Positions 49,126 through 59,483 of a stretch of DNA of 64,000 nt are shown here, in pieces; the first letter of the stretch is position 1; the number at the start of each line of letters is the position of its first letter. The stretch covers positions 62,001-126,000 of the forward strand of contig NZ_JAVBXS010000100.1 in assembly GCF_030824435.1 (NCBI RefSeq), given 5' to 3'. The translations under genes and the position numbers were made by a program. The notes beneath the pieces are model-generated. The model was not told where the DNA came from. It made no database searches and saw only the letters and a program-made list of their open reading frames with translations. Origin of the DNA: Rheinheimera sp. (GTDB taxonomy: Bacteria > Pseudomonadota > Gammaproteobacteria > Enterobacterales > Alteromonadaceae).

Positions 49126-50097
49126 ATGACGCTCGATGAAATCAAGCTGTTAAGTCAAAACGACATGACAGCAGTCAACCAGCACATCTTCTCTCAGCTC
49201 AGTTCAGATGTCGCTTTAATCAATCAACTTGGCATCTATATAGTCAATAGTGGCGGCAAGAGATTGCGTCCGCTGCTGGCCGTGCTGGCCGCCCGTGCTT
49301 TGGGTTACCAGGGGCAGCAACATGTGACGCTTGCCACTATTATTGAATTTATTCACACCGCCACCTTATTGCATGATGACGTCGTTGATGAATCGATGTT
49401 GCGTCGTGGCAAAGAAACGGCAAATGCTGTTTTTGGCAATCAGGCCAGTGTACTGGTGGGCGATTTCCTTTATACCCGCTCTTTCCAGCTGATGGTGTCA
49501 CTTGGCAGAATGCGTGTAATGGAAATCCTCGCTGATGCTACCAACATCATTGCTGAAGGCGAAGTATTGCAGTTGATGAATGTCAACGACCCTGATACCA
49601 CCGAAGAAAGTTATATGCAGGTTATTTATTGCAAAACAGCCAAACTGTTTGAAGCGGCAACCCAACTGGCGGCTGTTTTATCAGATCAGGAAGAACATGT
49701 TGTAGACGCTATGAAAGCATATGGCATGCACTTAGGCACTGCATTCCAGCTGATTGACGATGTGCTGGATTATCAGGCCAACGTTGATGAGCTGGGCAAA
49801 AATATCGGTGACGACCTTGCTGAAGGTAAACCAACGTTACCGCTGATTCATGCACTGAAACATGGTACCAATGCCCAACAGGCACTTATTCGTGAAGCCA
49901 TTGTTGAAAGTAATGGTTTAAGCAAGCTGGCTGAGATTATGGCAGCGCTGGAACAAACCCAGGCTTTTGAATACACACGCAATATCGCCGAACAGGAAGC
50001 GCAAAAGGCACGTGATGCTATCGCTTTCCTGGCTGATTCGCCTTATAAAAATGCTTTGCTCGCATTGGCTGACATGGCGGTAGACCGCAATCACTAA
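49126..50097 (+). CDS. ispB: Octaprenyl diphosphate synthase
   Basis: This 323-residue trans-prenyltransferase (E. coli 323) makes the ubiquinone side chain. Aspartate-rich motifs LLHDDVVDE and LIDDVLDY, GGKRLRPLLAVL and GDDLAEGKPTLPL are present. The ATG matching the E. coli N-terminus is chosen. Confidence 0.97.
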   Translation: MTLDEIKLLSQNDMTAVNQHIFSQLSSDVALINQLGIYIVNSGGKRLRPLLAVLAARALGYQGQQHVTLATIIEFIHTATLLHDDVVDESMLRRGKETANAVFGNQASVLVGDFLYTRSFQLMVSLGRMRVMEILADATNIIAEGEVLQLMNVNDPDTTEESYMQVIYCKTAKLFEAATQLAAVLSDQEEHVVDAMKAYGMHLGTAFQLIDDVLDYQANVDELGKNIGDDLAEGKPTLPLIHALKHGTNAQQALIREAIVESNGLSKLAEIMAALEQTQAFEYTRNIAEQEAQKARDAIAFLADSPYKNALLALADMAVDRNH

Positions 50098-50170
50098 ATT
50101 GTTTAGCAGATTCACTCCATGCACTCAGGCAGAGAATAGATGTGCATCTGAACGCGGTAAAACCGCATAA

Positions 50171-50197
50171 AAAAAGCCAGCATTAGCTGGCTTTTTT
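50171..50197. terminator. Bidirectional terminator between ispB and mdh
   Basis: GCCAGC (50176-50181) and GCTGGC (50186-50191) with an ATTA loop are flanked by A and T runs. The two genes converge here. Confidence 0.9.
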
Positions 50198-50255
50198 ATC
50201 TGTTGAGCGGCCCTGTCCAGGTATCAACCTATTTCAGGACTCGTCATATCAATCA

Positions 50256-51194
50256 TTATGCTTTGTTTACAAAGTCTTCGCCTAACGTGATATCTGCTTT
50301 TAATGTAGGCAGCATCTCGTTCATGGCTTTTTGCTCGTAAGCGCTTAAAGCACCAATTGGTAATAAAGCTTCAACACCGTTTTTACCTAAAGTAATAGGC
50401 TGAGCGAAGAAACGGGCGTGTTCGCCGTTGCCTTCAACATAAGCGTATTCAGTGACAGCTTCGCCTTGCAGACCTTTTACCAAAGATACGCAGAAACGGG
50501 CAGCTGCCTGACCCATAGATAAAGTTGCTGAACCGCCACCGGCTTTTGCTTCCACAACTTCAGTACCGGCATTCTGGATACGGTAAGTTAAGGAAGAAAT
50601 CTCTTCATCAGTGAAGCTCACACCATCAACCTGAGACAACAAAGGCAGAATAGTAGTACCGCTGTGACCGCCAATTACCGGAACAATAACGTTGGCCGGG
50701 TTTTTGCCTTTTAATTCACCAACAAAGGTTTCAGCGCGGATCACGTCAAGTGTGGTTACACCAAACAGACGTTTTGCATCATAAGTACCGGCTTTTTTGA
50801 AAACTTCAGCAGCGATAGCAACAGTCGTATTCACCGGGTTAGTGATAATACCCACCAGAGCTTTTGGACATTGTTGCACAATAGCTTCAGCCAGTGTCTT
50901 CACAACACCTGCGTTGATGTTAAACAAGTCTGAACGATCCATACCTGGTTTGCGCGGCATACCGGCTGGGATCATCACGATATCAGCGCCTGCCAGGGCA
51001 GTGTTTAAATCTTCTTTACCATGGCCTGTCACTTTTACAGCTGTAGGGATATGGCTTAAATCTACCGCGACGCCTGGAGTGACCGGAGCCAGGTCGTATA
51101 ACGCTAAATCCGTACCGGCTGGCAGGTTTAACTTCAGTAATAAAGATAAGGCCTGACCGATACCACCAGCAGCACCTAATACGGCAACTTTCAT
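50256..51194 (-). CDS. mdh: NAD-dependent malate dehydrogenase
   Basis: This 312-residue enzyme (E. coli 312) has [15 protein letters not shown], the [11 protein letters not shown] substrate loop and [13 protein letters not shown] with the catalytic His. It is part of the TCA cycle. GGGAG lies before the ATG. Divergent from argR, as in E. coli. Confidence 0.98.
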   Translation of the reverse strand: MKVAVLGAAGGIGQALSLLLKLNLPAGTDLALYDLAPVTPGVAVDLSHIPTAVKVTGHGKEDLNTALAGADIVMIPAGMPRKPGMDRSDLFNINAGVVKTLAEAIVQQCPKALVGIITNPVNTTVAIAAEVFKKAGTYDAKRLFGVTTLDVIRAETFVGELKGKNPANVIVPVIGGHSGTTILPLLSQVDGVSFTDEEISSLTYRIQNAGTEVVEAKAGGGSATLSMGQAAARFCVSLVKGLQGEAVTEYAYVEGNGEHARFFAQPITLGKNGVEALLPIGALSAYEQKAMNEMLPTLKADITLGEDFVNKA

Positions 51195-51316
51195 GCTATT
51201 CTCCCAATTTACGGTTCTGTTAAAAAACGCGCCCAACAATACTGAAATCATGGGCAAATTACAAATGACTTCTGCTTATTGTGCGCAATAAAAACACCAA
51301 GTAGAACACGGTTTCC

Positions 51317-51334
51317 AGCGAATAGATATTCACC
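51317..51334. promoter_or_regulatory. ARG box-like operator between mdh and argR
   Basis: CGAATAGATATTCA (51319-51332) matches the ArgR consensus TGAAT-WWWW-ATTCA core at all but the first base and one spacer base, and is a near-perfect palindrome. It lies 107 bp upstream of argR, where autoregulation is expected. A partner box 3 bp away is not clear. Confidence 0.6.
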
Positions 51335-51438
51335 AAAAGTCTAGCCATTTTAGCTTAACTGCATCGATTTTACTGCCTTCGTTCGTCAGCTGTGGTAACT
51401 TTGCTCAAACCGGCCGGTAAATTTGCAAAGAAAGATAA

Positions 51439-51909
51439 ATGATGACTAAACAATCCAAACAAGAAGCGCTCATCTCTGCTTTTAAATCTCTGCTGAAGGA
51501 AGAGCGTTTTGGCTCCCAAAGTGACATTGTTGAAGCATTAAAAGCCGAGGGCTTTGACAATGTGAGTCAATCAAAAGTCTCCAGAATGCTGAGCAGATAT
51601 GGTGCAGTACGTACCCGTAATGCCAGGCAGGAGATGGTGTATTGTTTGCCCCCAGAGCTGGGAGTACCAACCACCAAAAGCCCATTGCGCCAACTGGTGC
51701 TTGATATAGAACACAATGATGTCATGATTATTATCCGCACCAGCCCCGGAGCAGCTCAGCTGATAGCACGTTTGCTGGATTCCGTCGGAAAAGCCGAAGG
51801 AGTACTTGGTACTATTGCCGGTGATGACACTATTTTTATTGCCCCCACCAGTGTTAAAAATATCAATCAGACTTTGTGTAACGTCACCGCATTATTTGAA
51901 ACTGTTTAA
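51439..51909 (+). CDS. argR: Arginine repressor
   Basis: This 156-residue regulator has the N-terminal winged helix ([40 protein letters not shown]) and the C-terminal arginine-binding, hexamer-forming domain ([25 protein letters not shown]). Two adjacent ATGs are possible. An ARG-box-like site lies upstream. Confidence 0.96.
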   Translation: MMTKQSKQEALISAFKSLLKEERFGSQSDIVEALKAEGFDNVSQSKVSRMLSRYGAVRTRNARQEMVYCLPPELGVPTTKSPLRQLVLDIEHNDVMIIIRTSPGAAQLIARLLDSVGKAEGVLGTIAGDDTIFIAPTSVKNINQTLCNVTALFETV

Positions 51910-51933
51910 TCAGCTTGACGCCTGAATGCCGGT

Positions 51934-52983
51934 TTATAAACCGGCTTCCTGCTCCATAAAACTGATTGACGGTGCAAAAAATGCAGCGCCACAGTCAGCC
52001 TGAACATAATCCAGCAACAAATCATAATTCTGTTGCCCACTCTGCCCCATCCGGTTTTTCAGCCATTGCAAATAGGCTCTGCCATCAGCAGAAAAACCTA
52101 GTGTAAGCATACCCTGCACTTTTAACTGCCCGTAAGGCATATTCTGAAACAACAATGGTAAAACCCTTGATTCTTCAGACGTCAGCGCTGCTGTGACCGC
52201 ATGGCTTTGTCCGGATAACTGAGCGCTGGCGATGAAACTGCCATCCATTTTTTTATAACCCATAATCAGCTCTTGCTGATTTTGCGTCAGTTGTTGCCAG
52301 CGATTTAAATCGAGACGATATCGCTGAAAATGTAAATAACTGCCGCCTGCAAATAAAGGATCATTATCTTCTGAGACTAATGCTAACTCGCGTTTTCTTT
52401 TACCTTTAGGAGCGCCTGGCTGATCAATAAATCCTGTCAGATCACGACCATCCATATATCTGAATGCATGAATTTGCTCCTGAACTTCGACATGAGGTTG
52501 TAATAACTGAAAACATTGTTGTGCAGCCAGATGTAAAACATCATAACGATCAGAGCGAATTTGCAAAAGTAAATCAAAGGGTGATGCCGGCATATCTAAA
52601 TCATCAACCACCAGCGGAGGAAATGACTGCAGCTCTTGAGGTCTGGCAGAAGGATAAAGCGAATCCCAATAACCTGCCCCGACCGCGATCACTGCAGATA
52701 AATTTGACTCCGAGAATTGATCAGACAGTCGCTGAATCAAAGCATGTAGCCTGGCTAGCTGCACCCGAAGCAATGCATGATGCCCATCTAATACATTGAT
52801 AAGAAACACAAATCCATGTAAGTTTGCTTCAGCACAAATACCAAACTGCTCGCGTGCCATGTGGGGGTGGACTCCGGAAAACTCAGAGGATAAAGGCTGA
52901 CAGGATAATATTTTGACTCCGAAATTACCATCCTTTGCGCTATAACTGACAATTGCACCTTCACAGTGTGAGATATATCTCAC
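51934..52983 (-). CDS. Dyp-type haem peroxidase (YfeX-like) with altered active site
   Basis: By eye it aligns along its length with E. coli YfeX (EIHGFRW/QIHAFRY; GGSYVFVQRW/GGSYLHFQRY; PYG; GYYFAPS/AAFFAPS). The proximal His is kept (His261 in GQSHAV) and the distal Asp is kept (Asp187 in GFIDQ). However, the GXXDG motif ends in Gln, and the distal Arg of RQSLPYG aligns with Phe279 (FQNMPYG). The start is uncertain: 52983 is a GTG inside an 18-bp palindrome that probably belongs to csrB, and it adds about 34 residues upstream of the YfeX-like start. An in-frame ATG at 52860 would lose about 12 conserved residues. No encapsulin gene is nearby. Confidence 0.8.
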   Translation of the reverse strand: MRYISHCEGAIVSYSAKDGNFGVKILSCQPLSSEFSGVHPHMAREQFGICAEANLHGFVFLINVLDGHHALLRVQLARLHALIQRLSDQFSESNLSAVIAVGAGYWDSLYPSARPQELQSFPPLVVDDLDMPASPFDLLLQIRSDRYDVLHLAAQQCFQLLQPHVEVQEQIHAFRYMDGRDLTGFIDQPGAPKGKRKRELALVSEDNDPLFAGGSYLHFQRYRLDLNRWQQLTQNQQELIMGYKKMDGSFIASAQLSGQSHAVTAALTSEESRVLPLLFQNMPYGQLKVQGMLTLGFSADGRAYLQWLKNRMGQSGQQNYDLLLDYVQADCGAAFFAPSISFMEQEAGL

Positions 52984-52984
52984 A
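52967..52984. promoter_or_regulatory. UvrY/GacA-type operator (18-bp palindrome) of csrB
   Basis: TGTGAGATATATCTCACA is a perfect 18-bp palindrome of the TGTAAG-N6-CTTACA class (here TGTGAG-N6-CTCACA) bound by UvrY/SirA/VarA/GacA. It lies about 180 bp upstream of the likely csrB start, the distance known for csrB and rsmY/rsmZ. A second overlapping repeat, TCACA-G-TGTGA, begins at 52961. It overlaps the most upstream possible start of the DyP gene. Confidence 0.7.
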
Positions 52985-53269
52985 TATTAGTAAGCCATCA
53001 CAGATTTTACATACAACAAATTCATAACAAATAAACATAATCATATGTTTTTAAAAGAATTAATCACCAAGTTCCTATATTGCAATCTTATTTCAGCAAT
53101 CGCTGTTTTCCTACAAGGCGCATGGAACTGTCGTTTTAATTCATACTGTGTTTACTGGATTTGAAGGAACAAAGCCTGAGCAAGGATACAGCGGCAGGCG
53201 AAGGATGTAACACGGATTCAGGAAGTTCAGGAAGAACTCTACTGTAAGGATGACGGTAGCAAGGATAAG

Positions 53270-53540
53270 GACAGCTCAGGAAGAGCTTTAAAATCACGGA
53301 TGATTTTAACAGGGACTGTGTGACAGCTCAGGACGAGCTTTAGGATCAGGATGAGCCTAACAGGGACAGTAGGACAGTTCAGGACGAGCTTTAGGATCAG
53401 GATGATTCTAACAGGGACGGTAGGACAGCTCAGGAAGAGCTTTAGGATCAGGATGATTCTAACAGGGACAGTAGGACAGCTCAGGACGAGCTTAAAATCA
53501 GGACGATTTTAATATGGATAGCGGACAGCTCAGGATGAGC
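53270..53540 (+). repeat. Six ~51-bp tandem units inside csrB
   Basis: Units starting with GACAGCTC/GACAGTTC lie at 53270, 53322, 53373, 53424, 53475 and 53524 (spacing 52, 51, 51, 51, 49; the last is partial). Each full unit carries two GGA hairpins and single-stranded GGGAC/GGAC motifs. The array looks grown by unit duplication. Confidence 0.9.
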
Positions 53541-53678
53541 TGAAGTAATACCCTGCGGTGGCAGTGTTTTACGTAGCATGGATGTTGAAACCTTCACAGC
53601 GCGATAGAACTCCGAAAGGAGTCAGGGATGAATAAACCCGCAAGGGTTACAATATGGATATTGTAAAAGTCTTATGGT

Positions 53679-53710
53679 GGCCGCACTTTTTAGTGCGGCC
53701 TTCCTTTTTT
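53679..53710 (+). terminator. Terminator of csrB
   Basis: GGCCGCACT (53679-53687) pairs perfectly with AGTGCGGCC (53692-53700) over TTTT, followed by TTCC and six T. Confidence 0.95.
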
Positions 53711-54138
53711 AGCTCATTGATTTTAGTCTCTGGTATTAATGCGGAACCAGACCTATGACTTGTATGGCAACTGCAATTTGATAAACAAGTCCGCCCTGAA
53801 TGCTCATCCGCAACTCTGGCACTGGCGATACAGAATAGCCGCGGCTTTTCAATGTTCAGGTTGTTTTAGTGTCGACCAGATGCAAGTCCGGCGTTAAGGA
53901 ACGCTGTCAAATCACCACACCAAATAAACCATCCGGTTTTCTACTGCATTTTTCAGATAACAAGTCGATTTCCCTAGCCTGATAAAACGGCTGAGCAACT
54001 GAAGAATACTTTTTGCACGGATAAGTGACGGCAGACGGGTGAAATATTTTCAGCTGTTGTTTTTACACTTTTCGGCGAAGAAATGTACTGCTACATTAAC
54101 GTTGCACAAAATAATAACGGCTATAAAGCCAGTGCATG
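53711..54138. other. Intergenic stretch without recognised gene
   Basis: 428 bp between the csrB terminator and the amtB terminator. No supported coding frame, tRNA or obvious repeat is seen. Confidence 0.5.
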
Positions 54139-54168
54139 AAAAAACCCCGTAAGCAAACACCTACGGGG
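54139..54168 (-). terminator. Terminator of the glnK-amtB operon
   Basis: CCCCGTA (54145-54151) and TACGGGG (54162-54168) form a stem; on the minus strand six T follow. It lies about 130 bp after the amtB stop. Confidence 0.82.
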
Positions 54169-54219
54169 CTGTCTGATAAAGACAAAGGACAAGGATAGAC
54201 GACTAAGTGGGTTAAGTTC

Positions 54220-54293
54220 GTTTGCAAAGTGAGCCTCTAGGGCTAGCTGCTCACTTTGCAAACCGCTTCCGGCAGGCCCCCACCGAACCTGCC
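54220..54293 (-). other. Two strong hairpins in the amtB 3' untranslated region
   Basis: GTTTGCAAAGTGAGC (54220-54234) is perfectly repeated in reverse at 54249-54263, a 15-bp stem with a 14-base loop. A second hairpin, GGCAGG/CCTGCC, is at 54271-54276 and 54288-54293. Both lie between the amtB stop and the terminator, and neither is followed by a T run, so they are not terminators themselves. They may stabilise the mRNA or form a 3'-derived small RNA. Confidence 0.7.
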
Positions 54294-54300
54294 AGACTGC

Positions 54301-55572
54301 TTACTTAGATGATGAAACAAATTCAGGGTAAGCTTCTACACCACACTCTGAACGGTCTACACCATCATATTCTTCCTGCTCACTGACCCGAATACCCATC
54401 ACCAGCTTCAGGACATACCAAACCACCAGACTAGTCACAAAGACCCAGACAAAGATGGTAGCAGCACCAATCAACTGGCCAGTGAATGACGCGGAGTCTT
54501 TGGTTAAAGGCACTATTAATAAACCAAATAAACCAACCACACCGTGTACAGAAATAGCACCCACTGGGTCGTCAATTTTCAGTTTATCCAGCGCAACAAT
54601 AGCAGCCACTACAATAACACCGGCAATTGCGCCAAAAATGGTGGCTTGCAGTGGTGTTGGTGTTGAAGGTTCAGCCGTAATAGCCACCAGACCTGCCAAA
54701 GCACCGTTCAGCACCATGGTTAAATCGGCTTTACGGAACAACAACATAGCAACCACTAAAGATGCCAGCGCGCCACCAACTGCAGCTGCGTTGGTATTCA
54801 CAAATACCATGGCAACACCGTGGGCATTACCAATATCAGCCAGCTTTAACATAGAACCACCGTTAAAACCGAACCAGCCCATCCACAGAATTAAGGTGCC
54901 TAAAGTGGCCATTGGCATGTTACAACCAGGGAACGCATGGGCTTTGCCGTCTTTGCCATATTTGCCTTTACGGGCGCCAAGCAATAACACACCAGCAAGT
55001 GCTGCTGCGCCACCGGCTAAATGCACAATACCTGAGCCGGCAAAATCAGAAAAACCATAATCAGCAAGCGTGTACAAACCAAATACCGACTGACCACCCC
55101 AGGTCCAGGAACCTTCCATTGGGTAGATAAAACCACACATCACTACTGCAAATGCAAAGAATGCCCAGAGTTTCATCCGTTCAGCCACAGCGCCAGACAC
55201 AATGGACATGGCTGTTGCCACAAAGACCACCTGAAAGAAAAAATCTGATGCTTTGGAATAAATGGCTTTACCGGTAAAACCATTTTCGCGTTCGGCAAAA
55301 CCTGCCAAAGTGACGTCCACATCCATGGCTTCAATGCCGGTCAAGAAAAAACCGCCGCCGTACATAAACTGATAACCACAGACCAGATACATCAAACAGG
55401 CAATGGCGTATAAAGCGAAGTTTTTGGTCAGAATTTCAGTGGTGTTTTTTGCCCGCACCAAACCAGATTCCAGCATGGCAAAACCAGCAGCCATCCACAT
55501 CACCAAGGCACCACAAACTAAAAAGTAAAATGTGTCGATCGCAAACTGTAAATGATAAATTTGTTCTTGCAT
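54301..55572 (-). CDS. amtB: Ammonium transporter AmtB
   Basis: This 423-residue inner-membrane protein has about 11 hydrophobic segments. Conserved parts: FAMLESGLVRAKN, FVATAMSIVSGAVAERMKL, the twin pore His in IVHLAGG and SVHGVVG, and WMGWFGFNGGS. It conducts ammonium and is blocked by GlnK when nitrogen is plentiful. GGAG precedes the ATG, 9 bp after glnK. Confidence 0.96.
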   Translation of the reverse strand: MQEQIYHLQFAIDTFYFLVCGALVMWMAAGFAMLESGLVRAKNTTEILTKNFALYAIACLMYLVCGYQFMYGGGFFLTGIEAMDVDVTLAGFAERENGFTGKAIYSKASDFFFQVVFVATAMSIVSGAVAERMKLWAFFAFAVVMCGFIYPMEGSWTWGGQSVFGLYTLADYGFSDFAGSGIVHLAGGAAALAGVLLLGARKGKYGKDGKAHAFPGCNMPMATLGTLILWMGWFGFNGGSMLKLADIGNAHGVAMVFVNTNAAAVGGALASLVVAMLLFRKADLTMVLNGALAGLVAITAEPSTPTPLQATIFGAIAGVIVVAAIVALDKLKIDDPVGAISVHGVVGLFGLLIVPLTKDSASFTGQLIGAATIFVWVFVTSLVVWYVLKLVMGIRVSEQEEYDGVDRSECGVEAYPEFVSSSK

Positions 55573-55581
55573 GAGCTACTC

Positions 55582-56016
<435 letters not shown>

Positions 56017-56060
56017 TTATTTTAAAACAATAACTTATTGATTCACGGCGGATTCAAGGC

Positions 56061-56087
56061 AAAAAAAACGCACCAAGTCGGTGCGTT
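56061..56087 (-). terminator. Terminator of yacL
   Basis: AACGCACC (56067-56074) and GGTGCGTT (56080-56087) form a stem; on the minus strand a T run follows. Confidence 0.88.
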
Positions 56088-56126
56088 ATTTCCCTGCCGG
56101 AGTGCAGCCTGTTGAAAGCTTGTTGT

Positions 56127-56498
56127 TTATTTTTTCGGTAAAAATTTTTGCCATTCACCAAGTAAATGTATGAAATCTTCCAGACCACATTCAGCCGTTA
56201 AGCTGGCATCGTCTGTGGTGAGCTCTGCTTCAAGCTCGGCATCCCGTTCGTCAAACTGACCTACACTATGGTGGTACACCAGCACTTCCTGCCGCTCAAC
56301 TTTTAAAATGTATTCGCGTCCTTCAAACTGATATTCAGTGTAAGGACCGATGTTTTGCAACTGCTCCAATAACGGCTGATAAGCCAGTGCATTGCGCTCA
56401 AATTCATCCAGCAAAAAGCGTTGCAGCGCATGTTGCTCCATCGGCAGCTTAAGCTGATAAATCCGGCTGTCGGGCAGATAAATAAAATCAAATTCCAC
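56127..56498 (-). CDS. yacL: UPF0231 family protein YacL
   Basis: This 123-residue acidic protein resembles E. coli YacL, especially YHHSVGQFDERDAELEAEL and LTAECGLEDFIHLLGEWQKFL. Function is unknown. As in E. coli it lies next to acnB, here 106 bp downstream with a terminator between. Confidence 0.75.
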   Translation of the reverse strand: MEFDFIYLPDSRIYQLKLPMEQHALQRFLLDEFERNALAYQPLLEQLQNIGPYTEYQFEGREYILKVERQEVLVYHHSVGQFDERDAELEAELTTDDASLTAECGLEDFIHLLGEWQKFLPKK

Positions 56499-56552
56499 TT
56501 TGCCGCTCCTCAGTTTTACTCAAAGCTGTTTTGCAGCCTGCATTTTTGGTTT

Positions 56553-56589
56553 AAAAAAACAAAGGGGCCCGCCAGCGGACCCCTTGTTG
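56553..56589 (-). terminator. Terminator of acnB
   Basis: On the minus strand AACAAGGGG-CCG pairs with CGG-CCCCTTTGTT around a short loop with one mismatch, then seven T (56553-56559). Confidence 0.85.
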
Positions 56590-56604
56590 TTTTATAACAA
56601 TAGC

Positions 56605-59202
56605 TTACACAGCTTGTTGCACTATCACATTAGATGCAATTTGCGTGTACTGCGCCATCTGATGGAAATTCAGGTAACGGTAAGTATCCGCTGCTGTAGT
56701 TTCAATCTGTTTGGCGTATTCCAGGTACTCAGGCACTGTTGGCAGACGGCCGATAATAGATGCAACCGCAGCTAATTCAGCAGAAGCCAGATACACGTTA
56801 GCGCCCTGACCTAAACGGTTCGGGAAGTTACGGGTAGAGGTAGATACCACAGTGGTGTTGTCGCCAACACGAGCCTGGTTACCCATACAAAGTGAACAGC
56901 CCGGGATCTCAATACGGGCGCCAACACGGCCGTAAATACCGTAATAACCTTCTTCAGTCAGCTGATCTTTGTCCATCTTGGTTGGCGGAGCAATCCACAG
57001 ACGGGTTGGGATCTGGCCTTTGAACTTATCTAACAGTTTACCAGCGGCACGGAAGTGACCGATGTTGGTCATACAAGAACCGATGAACACTTCATCAATC
57101 TTGTCGCCTTGTACAGATGACAATAAACGGGCGTCATCCGGATCGTTTGGCGCACACAAAATTGGCTCTTTAATGTCTGCTAAATCAATTTCAATCACAG
57201 CTGCATATTCAGCATCAGCGTCCGCACGTTCCAGTTTTGGATTATCAAGCCAGGCTTGCATCGCATTGATACGACGCTCGATGGTGCGTACATCACCGTA
57301 ACCTTCAGCAATCATCCACTTCAGCATCACGATGTTTGATTCCAGATACTCGGCAACTGAAGCTTCAGATAAAGTGATAGTACAACCGGCAGCTGAACGC
57401 TCGGCAGAAGCGTCAGATAATTCAAAGGCTTGCTCAGCAGTTAATTGCTCCAGACCTTCAATTTCCAGCACGCGACCAGAGAAAATATTGACCTTGCCTT
57501 TTTTCTCAACTGTCAGCAGACCTTGTTGGATTGCATAGTATGGAATGGCATGCACTAAATCACGCAGCGTGATACCAGGCTGCATTTCACCTTTAAAACG
57601 CACCAGCACTGATTCAGGCATATCCAGTGGCATCACGCCTGTGGCAGCAGCAAAAGCCACTAAACCAGAACCTGCCGGGAATGAAATGCCCAGTGGGAAA
57701 CGGGTGTGTGAGTCACCACCTGTACCTACAGTGTCTGGTAACAACATCCGGTTTAACCAGCTGTGAATAACACCATCACCAGGACGCAGCGAAATACCAC
57801 CGCGGTTCATAATGAAATCTGGCAGCGTGTGGTGAGTGTTTACGTCAACAGGCTTTGGATAAGCGGCAGTGTGACAGAAAGACTGCATCACTAAATCGGC
57901 AGAAAAACCTAAACAAGCGAGGTCTTTTAATTCATCACGGGTCATAGGACCTGTAGTGTCTTGCGAACCTACTGTGGTCATTTTTGGTTCACAGTATTGG
58001 CCAGGACGAATACCTTTTACGCCACAAGCTTTACCGACCAGTTTTTGCGCCAGGGTAAAACCTTTAGTGGTCACTTCAGTCACGGCCGGACGTTCAAACA
58101 CTGTTGAATGTGGCAGACCCATAGCTTCACGGGCTTTGTCAGTTAAACCACGACCGATAATCAGTGGAATACGGCCACCGGCACGCACTTCGTCAAGCAG
58201 CACGTTAGAGCGCAGTTCAAAAGTAGAAATCACTTCGTCAGTGCCATGACGTTTCACCACACCCTGGTGTGGGAAAATATCAATCACATCGCCCATCGCC
58301 ATTTTGTTTACATCAAGCTCGATTGGTAATGAACCAGAATCTTCCATGGTGTTAAAGAAAATTGGTGCAATTTTGCCGCCTAAACAAACACCACCAGTGC
58401 GTTTGTTTGGTACAAATGGCATGTCATCACCCATAAACCACAACACTGAGTTGGTGGCTGATTTACGGCTTGAACCTGTACCTACCACGTCACCGACATA
58501 AGCCAGTGGGAAGCCTTTGGCGATCAGCGCTTCAATTTGTTTCACCGGGCCTTTAGAACCAGGAACATCCGGCTCGATACCATCACGCACGTTTTTCAGC
58601 ATGGCTAAAGCGTGCAGAGGAATATCAGGACGTGACCAGGCATCAGGTGCTGGTGACAAATCGTCAGTGTTGGTTTCACCTGTGACTTTAAACACAGTCA
58701 CAGTGATTTTTTCCGGGATTGCAGGTTTGCTGGTAAACCATTCGGCATCAGCCCAGCTTTGCATTACAGCTTTGGCATGAGCGTTACCAGCGTCGGCTTT
58801 TTCTTTCACATCATGGAAAGAATCAAACATCAGTAATGTGTGAGACAAACCTTTGGCCGCTAAAGCACCTAATTTTGGGCTGTCCAGCAGGTCGATCATT
58901 GGCTGAATGTTGTAACCGCCAAACATAGTGCCCAGCAGTTCAGTCGCGCGCTCTGGCGACACTAAAGGGCTTGAAACTTCACCTTTGGCAACAGCAGTTA
59001 AAAAACCGGCTTTTACATAAGCGGCTTCATCTACACCTGGTGGAATACGGTTTTCTAATAAATCAACCAGAACAGCTTCTTCGCCTTTTGGTGGATTTTT
59101 TAATAATTCGGTTAATGATGCCACTTGCACAGCGTTTAACGGCAGTGGAGGAATGCCCTGAGCGGCACGTTCGGCCACATGTTCACGGTATTGTTGAAGC
59201 AC
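56605..59202 (-). CDS. acnB: Aconitate hydratase B
   Basis: This 865-residue enzyme is the same length as E. coli AcnB. The GTG start with GAGGA 7 bp upstream gives [13 protein letters not shown], matching MLEEYRKHVAERA; an in-frame GTG eight codons earlier is rejected. The HEAT-like N-terminal domain, swivel domain and the Fe-S cysteines ([15 protein letters not shown]) are intact. It interconverts citrate and isocitrate and, in E. coli, binds mRNA when iron is low. Confidence 0.97.
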   Translation of the reverse strand: MLQQYREHVAERAAQGIPPLPLNAVQVASLTELLKNPPKGEEAVLVDLLENRIPPGVDEAAYVKAGFLTAVAKGEVSSPLVSPERATELLGTMFGGYNIQPMIDLLDSPKLGALAAKGLSHTLLMFDSFHDVKEKADAGNAHAKAVMQSWADAEWFTSKPAIPEKITVTVFKVTGETNTDDLSPAPDAWSRPDIPLHALAMLKNVRDGIEPDVPGSKGPVKQIEALIAKGFPLAYVGDVVGTGSSRKSATNSVLWFMGDDMPFVPNKRTGGVCLGGKIAPIFFNTMEDSGSLPIELDVNKMAMGDVIDIFPHQGVVKRHGTDEVISTFELRSNVLLDEVRAGGRIPLIIGRGLTDKAREAMGLPHSTVFERPAVTEVTTKGFTLAQKLVGKACGVKGIRPGQYCEPKMTTVGSQDTTGPMTRDELKDLACLGFSADLVMQSFCHTAAYPKPVDVNTHHTLPDFIMNRGGISLRPGDGVIHSWLNRMLLPDTVGTGGDSHTRFPLGISFPAGSGLVAFAAATGVMPLDMPESVLVRFKGEMQPGITLRDLVHAIPYYAIQQGLLTVEKKGKVNIFSGRVLEIEGLEQLTAEQAFELSDASAERSAAGCTITLSEASVAEYLESNIVMLKWMIAEGYGDVRTIERRINAMQAWLDNPKLERADADAEYAAVIEIDLADIKEPILCAPNDPDDARLLSSVQGDKIDEVFIGSCMTNIGHFRAAGKLLDKFKGQIPTRLWIAPPTKMDKDQLTEEGYYGIYGRVGARIEIPGCSLCMGNQARVGDNTTVVSTSTRNFPNRLGQGANVYLASAELAAVASIIGRLPTVPEYLEYAKQIETTAADTYRYLNFHQMAQYTQIASNVIVQQAV

Positions 59203-59417
59203 AGTAATGTCCTCTGGTTGGTCCACTGCAACCTGTATTACAGCGGTTTTCAGTCGAATCTAAACAGGCTGGATTATAAGAAAAAAACGCCTGAATTGAC
59301 ATGCAAGTATAAGCAGCTGGGCTTATAGTGGGTATAAGTTTGGTGAATGATGATAGCGTTTTAAACAGTGTTTGAAAATACAAATCCGCTTGCTGCCCTG
59401 CGCTTTTTACCCATAGC

Positions 59418-59442
59418 AAAAAGGCCGCTAAGCGGCCTTTTT
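59418..59442. terminator. Terminator after the M13 peptidase gene
   Basis: GGCCGC (59423-59428) and GCGGCC (59432-59437) with a TAA loop are flanked by A5 and T5, so it can act in both directions. Confidence 0.88.
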
Positions 59443-59483
59443 ATCTGTTTTCAGTTGCAGAGCAAAACTGCAGCCAAACTGAA

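Larger units (their letters stand above)
53155..53710 (+). ncRNA. csrB: CsrB-family regulatory RNA (CsrA sponge)
   Basis: About 555 nt with roughly 35 GGA motifs, many in loops of small hairpins: AGCTC-AGGAC-GAGCT, AGTTC-AGGAA-GAACT, TTAGGATC-AGGAT-GATTCTAA and TTAAAATC-AGGAC-GATTTTAA. Stem variants keep pairing (for example GG/CC versus GG/TC), which supports an RNA. Such loops bind CsrA dimers, so the RNA sequesters CsrA and relieves its repression of translation. It ends in a 9-bp terminator. A CATACT hexamer at 53142-53147 could be the -10; no good -35 is seen, as expected for an activator-dependent promoter, so the 5' end is approximate. No long protein frame fits. Confidence 0.9.

Noticed and set aside
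52967-52984. CRP site
   Set aside because: The TGTGA and TCACA halves are separated by 8 bases, not the 6 needed for CRP; the spacing fits a UvrY/GacA palindrome upstream of csrB.
53711-54138. A second small RNA between csrB and amtB
   Set aside because: No promoter-terminator pair or repeated structure was found on either strand.
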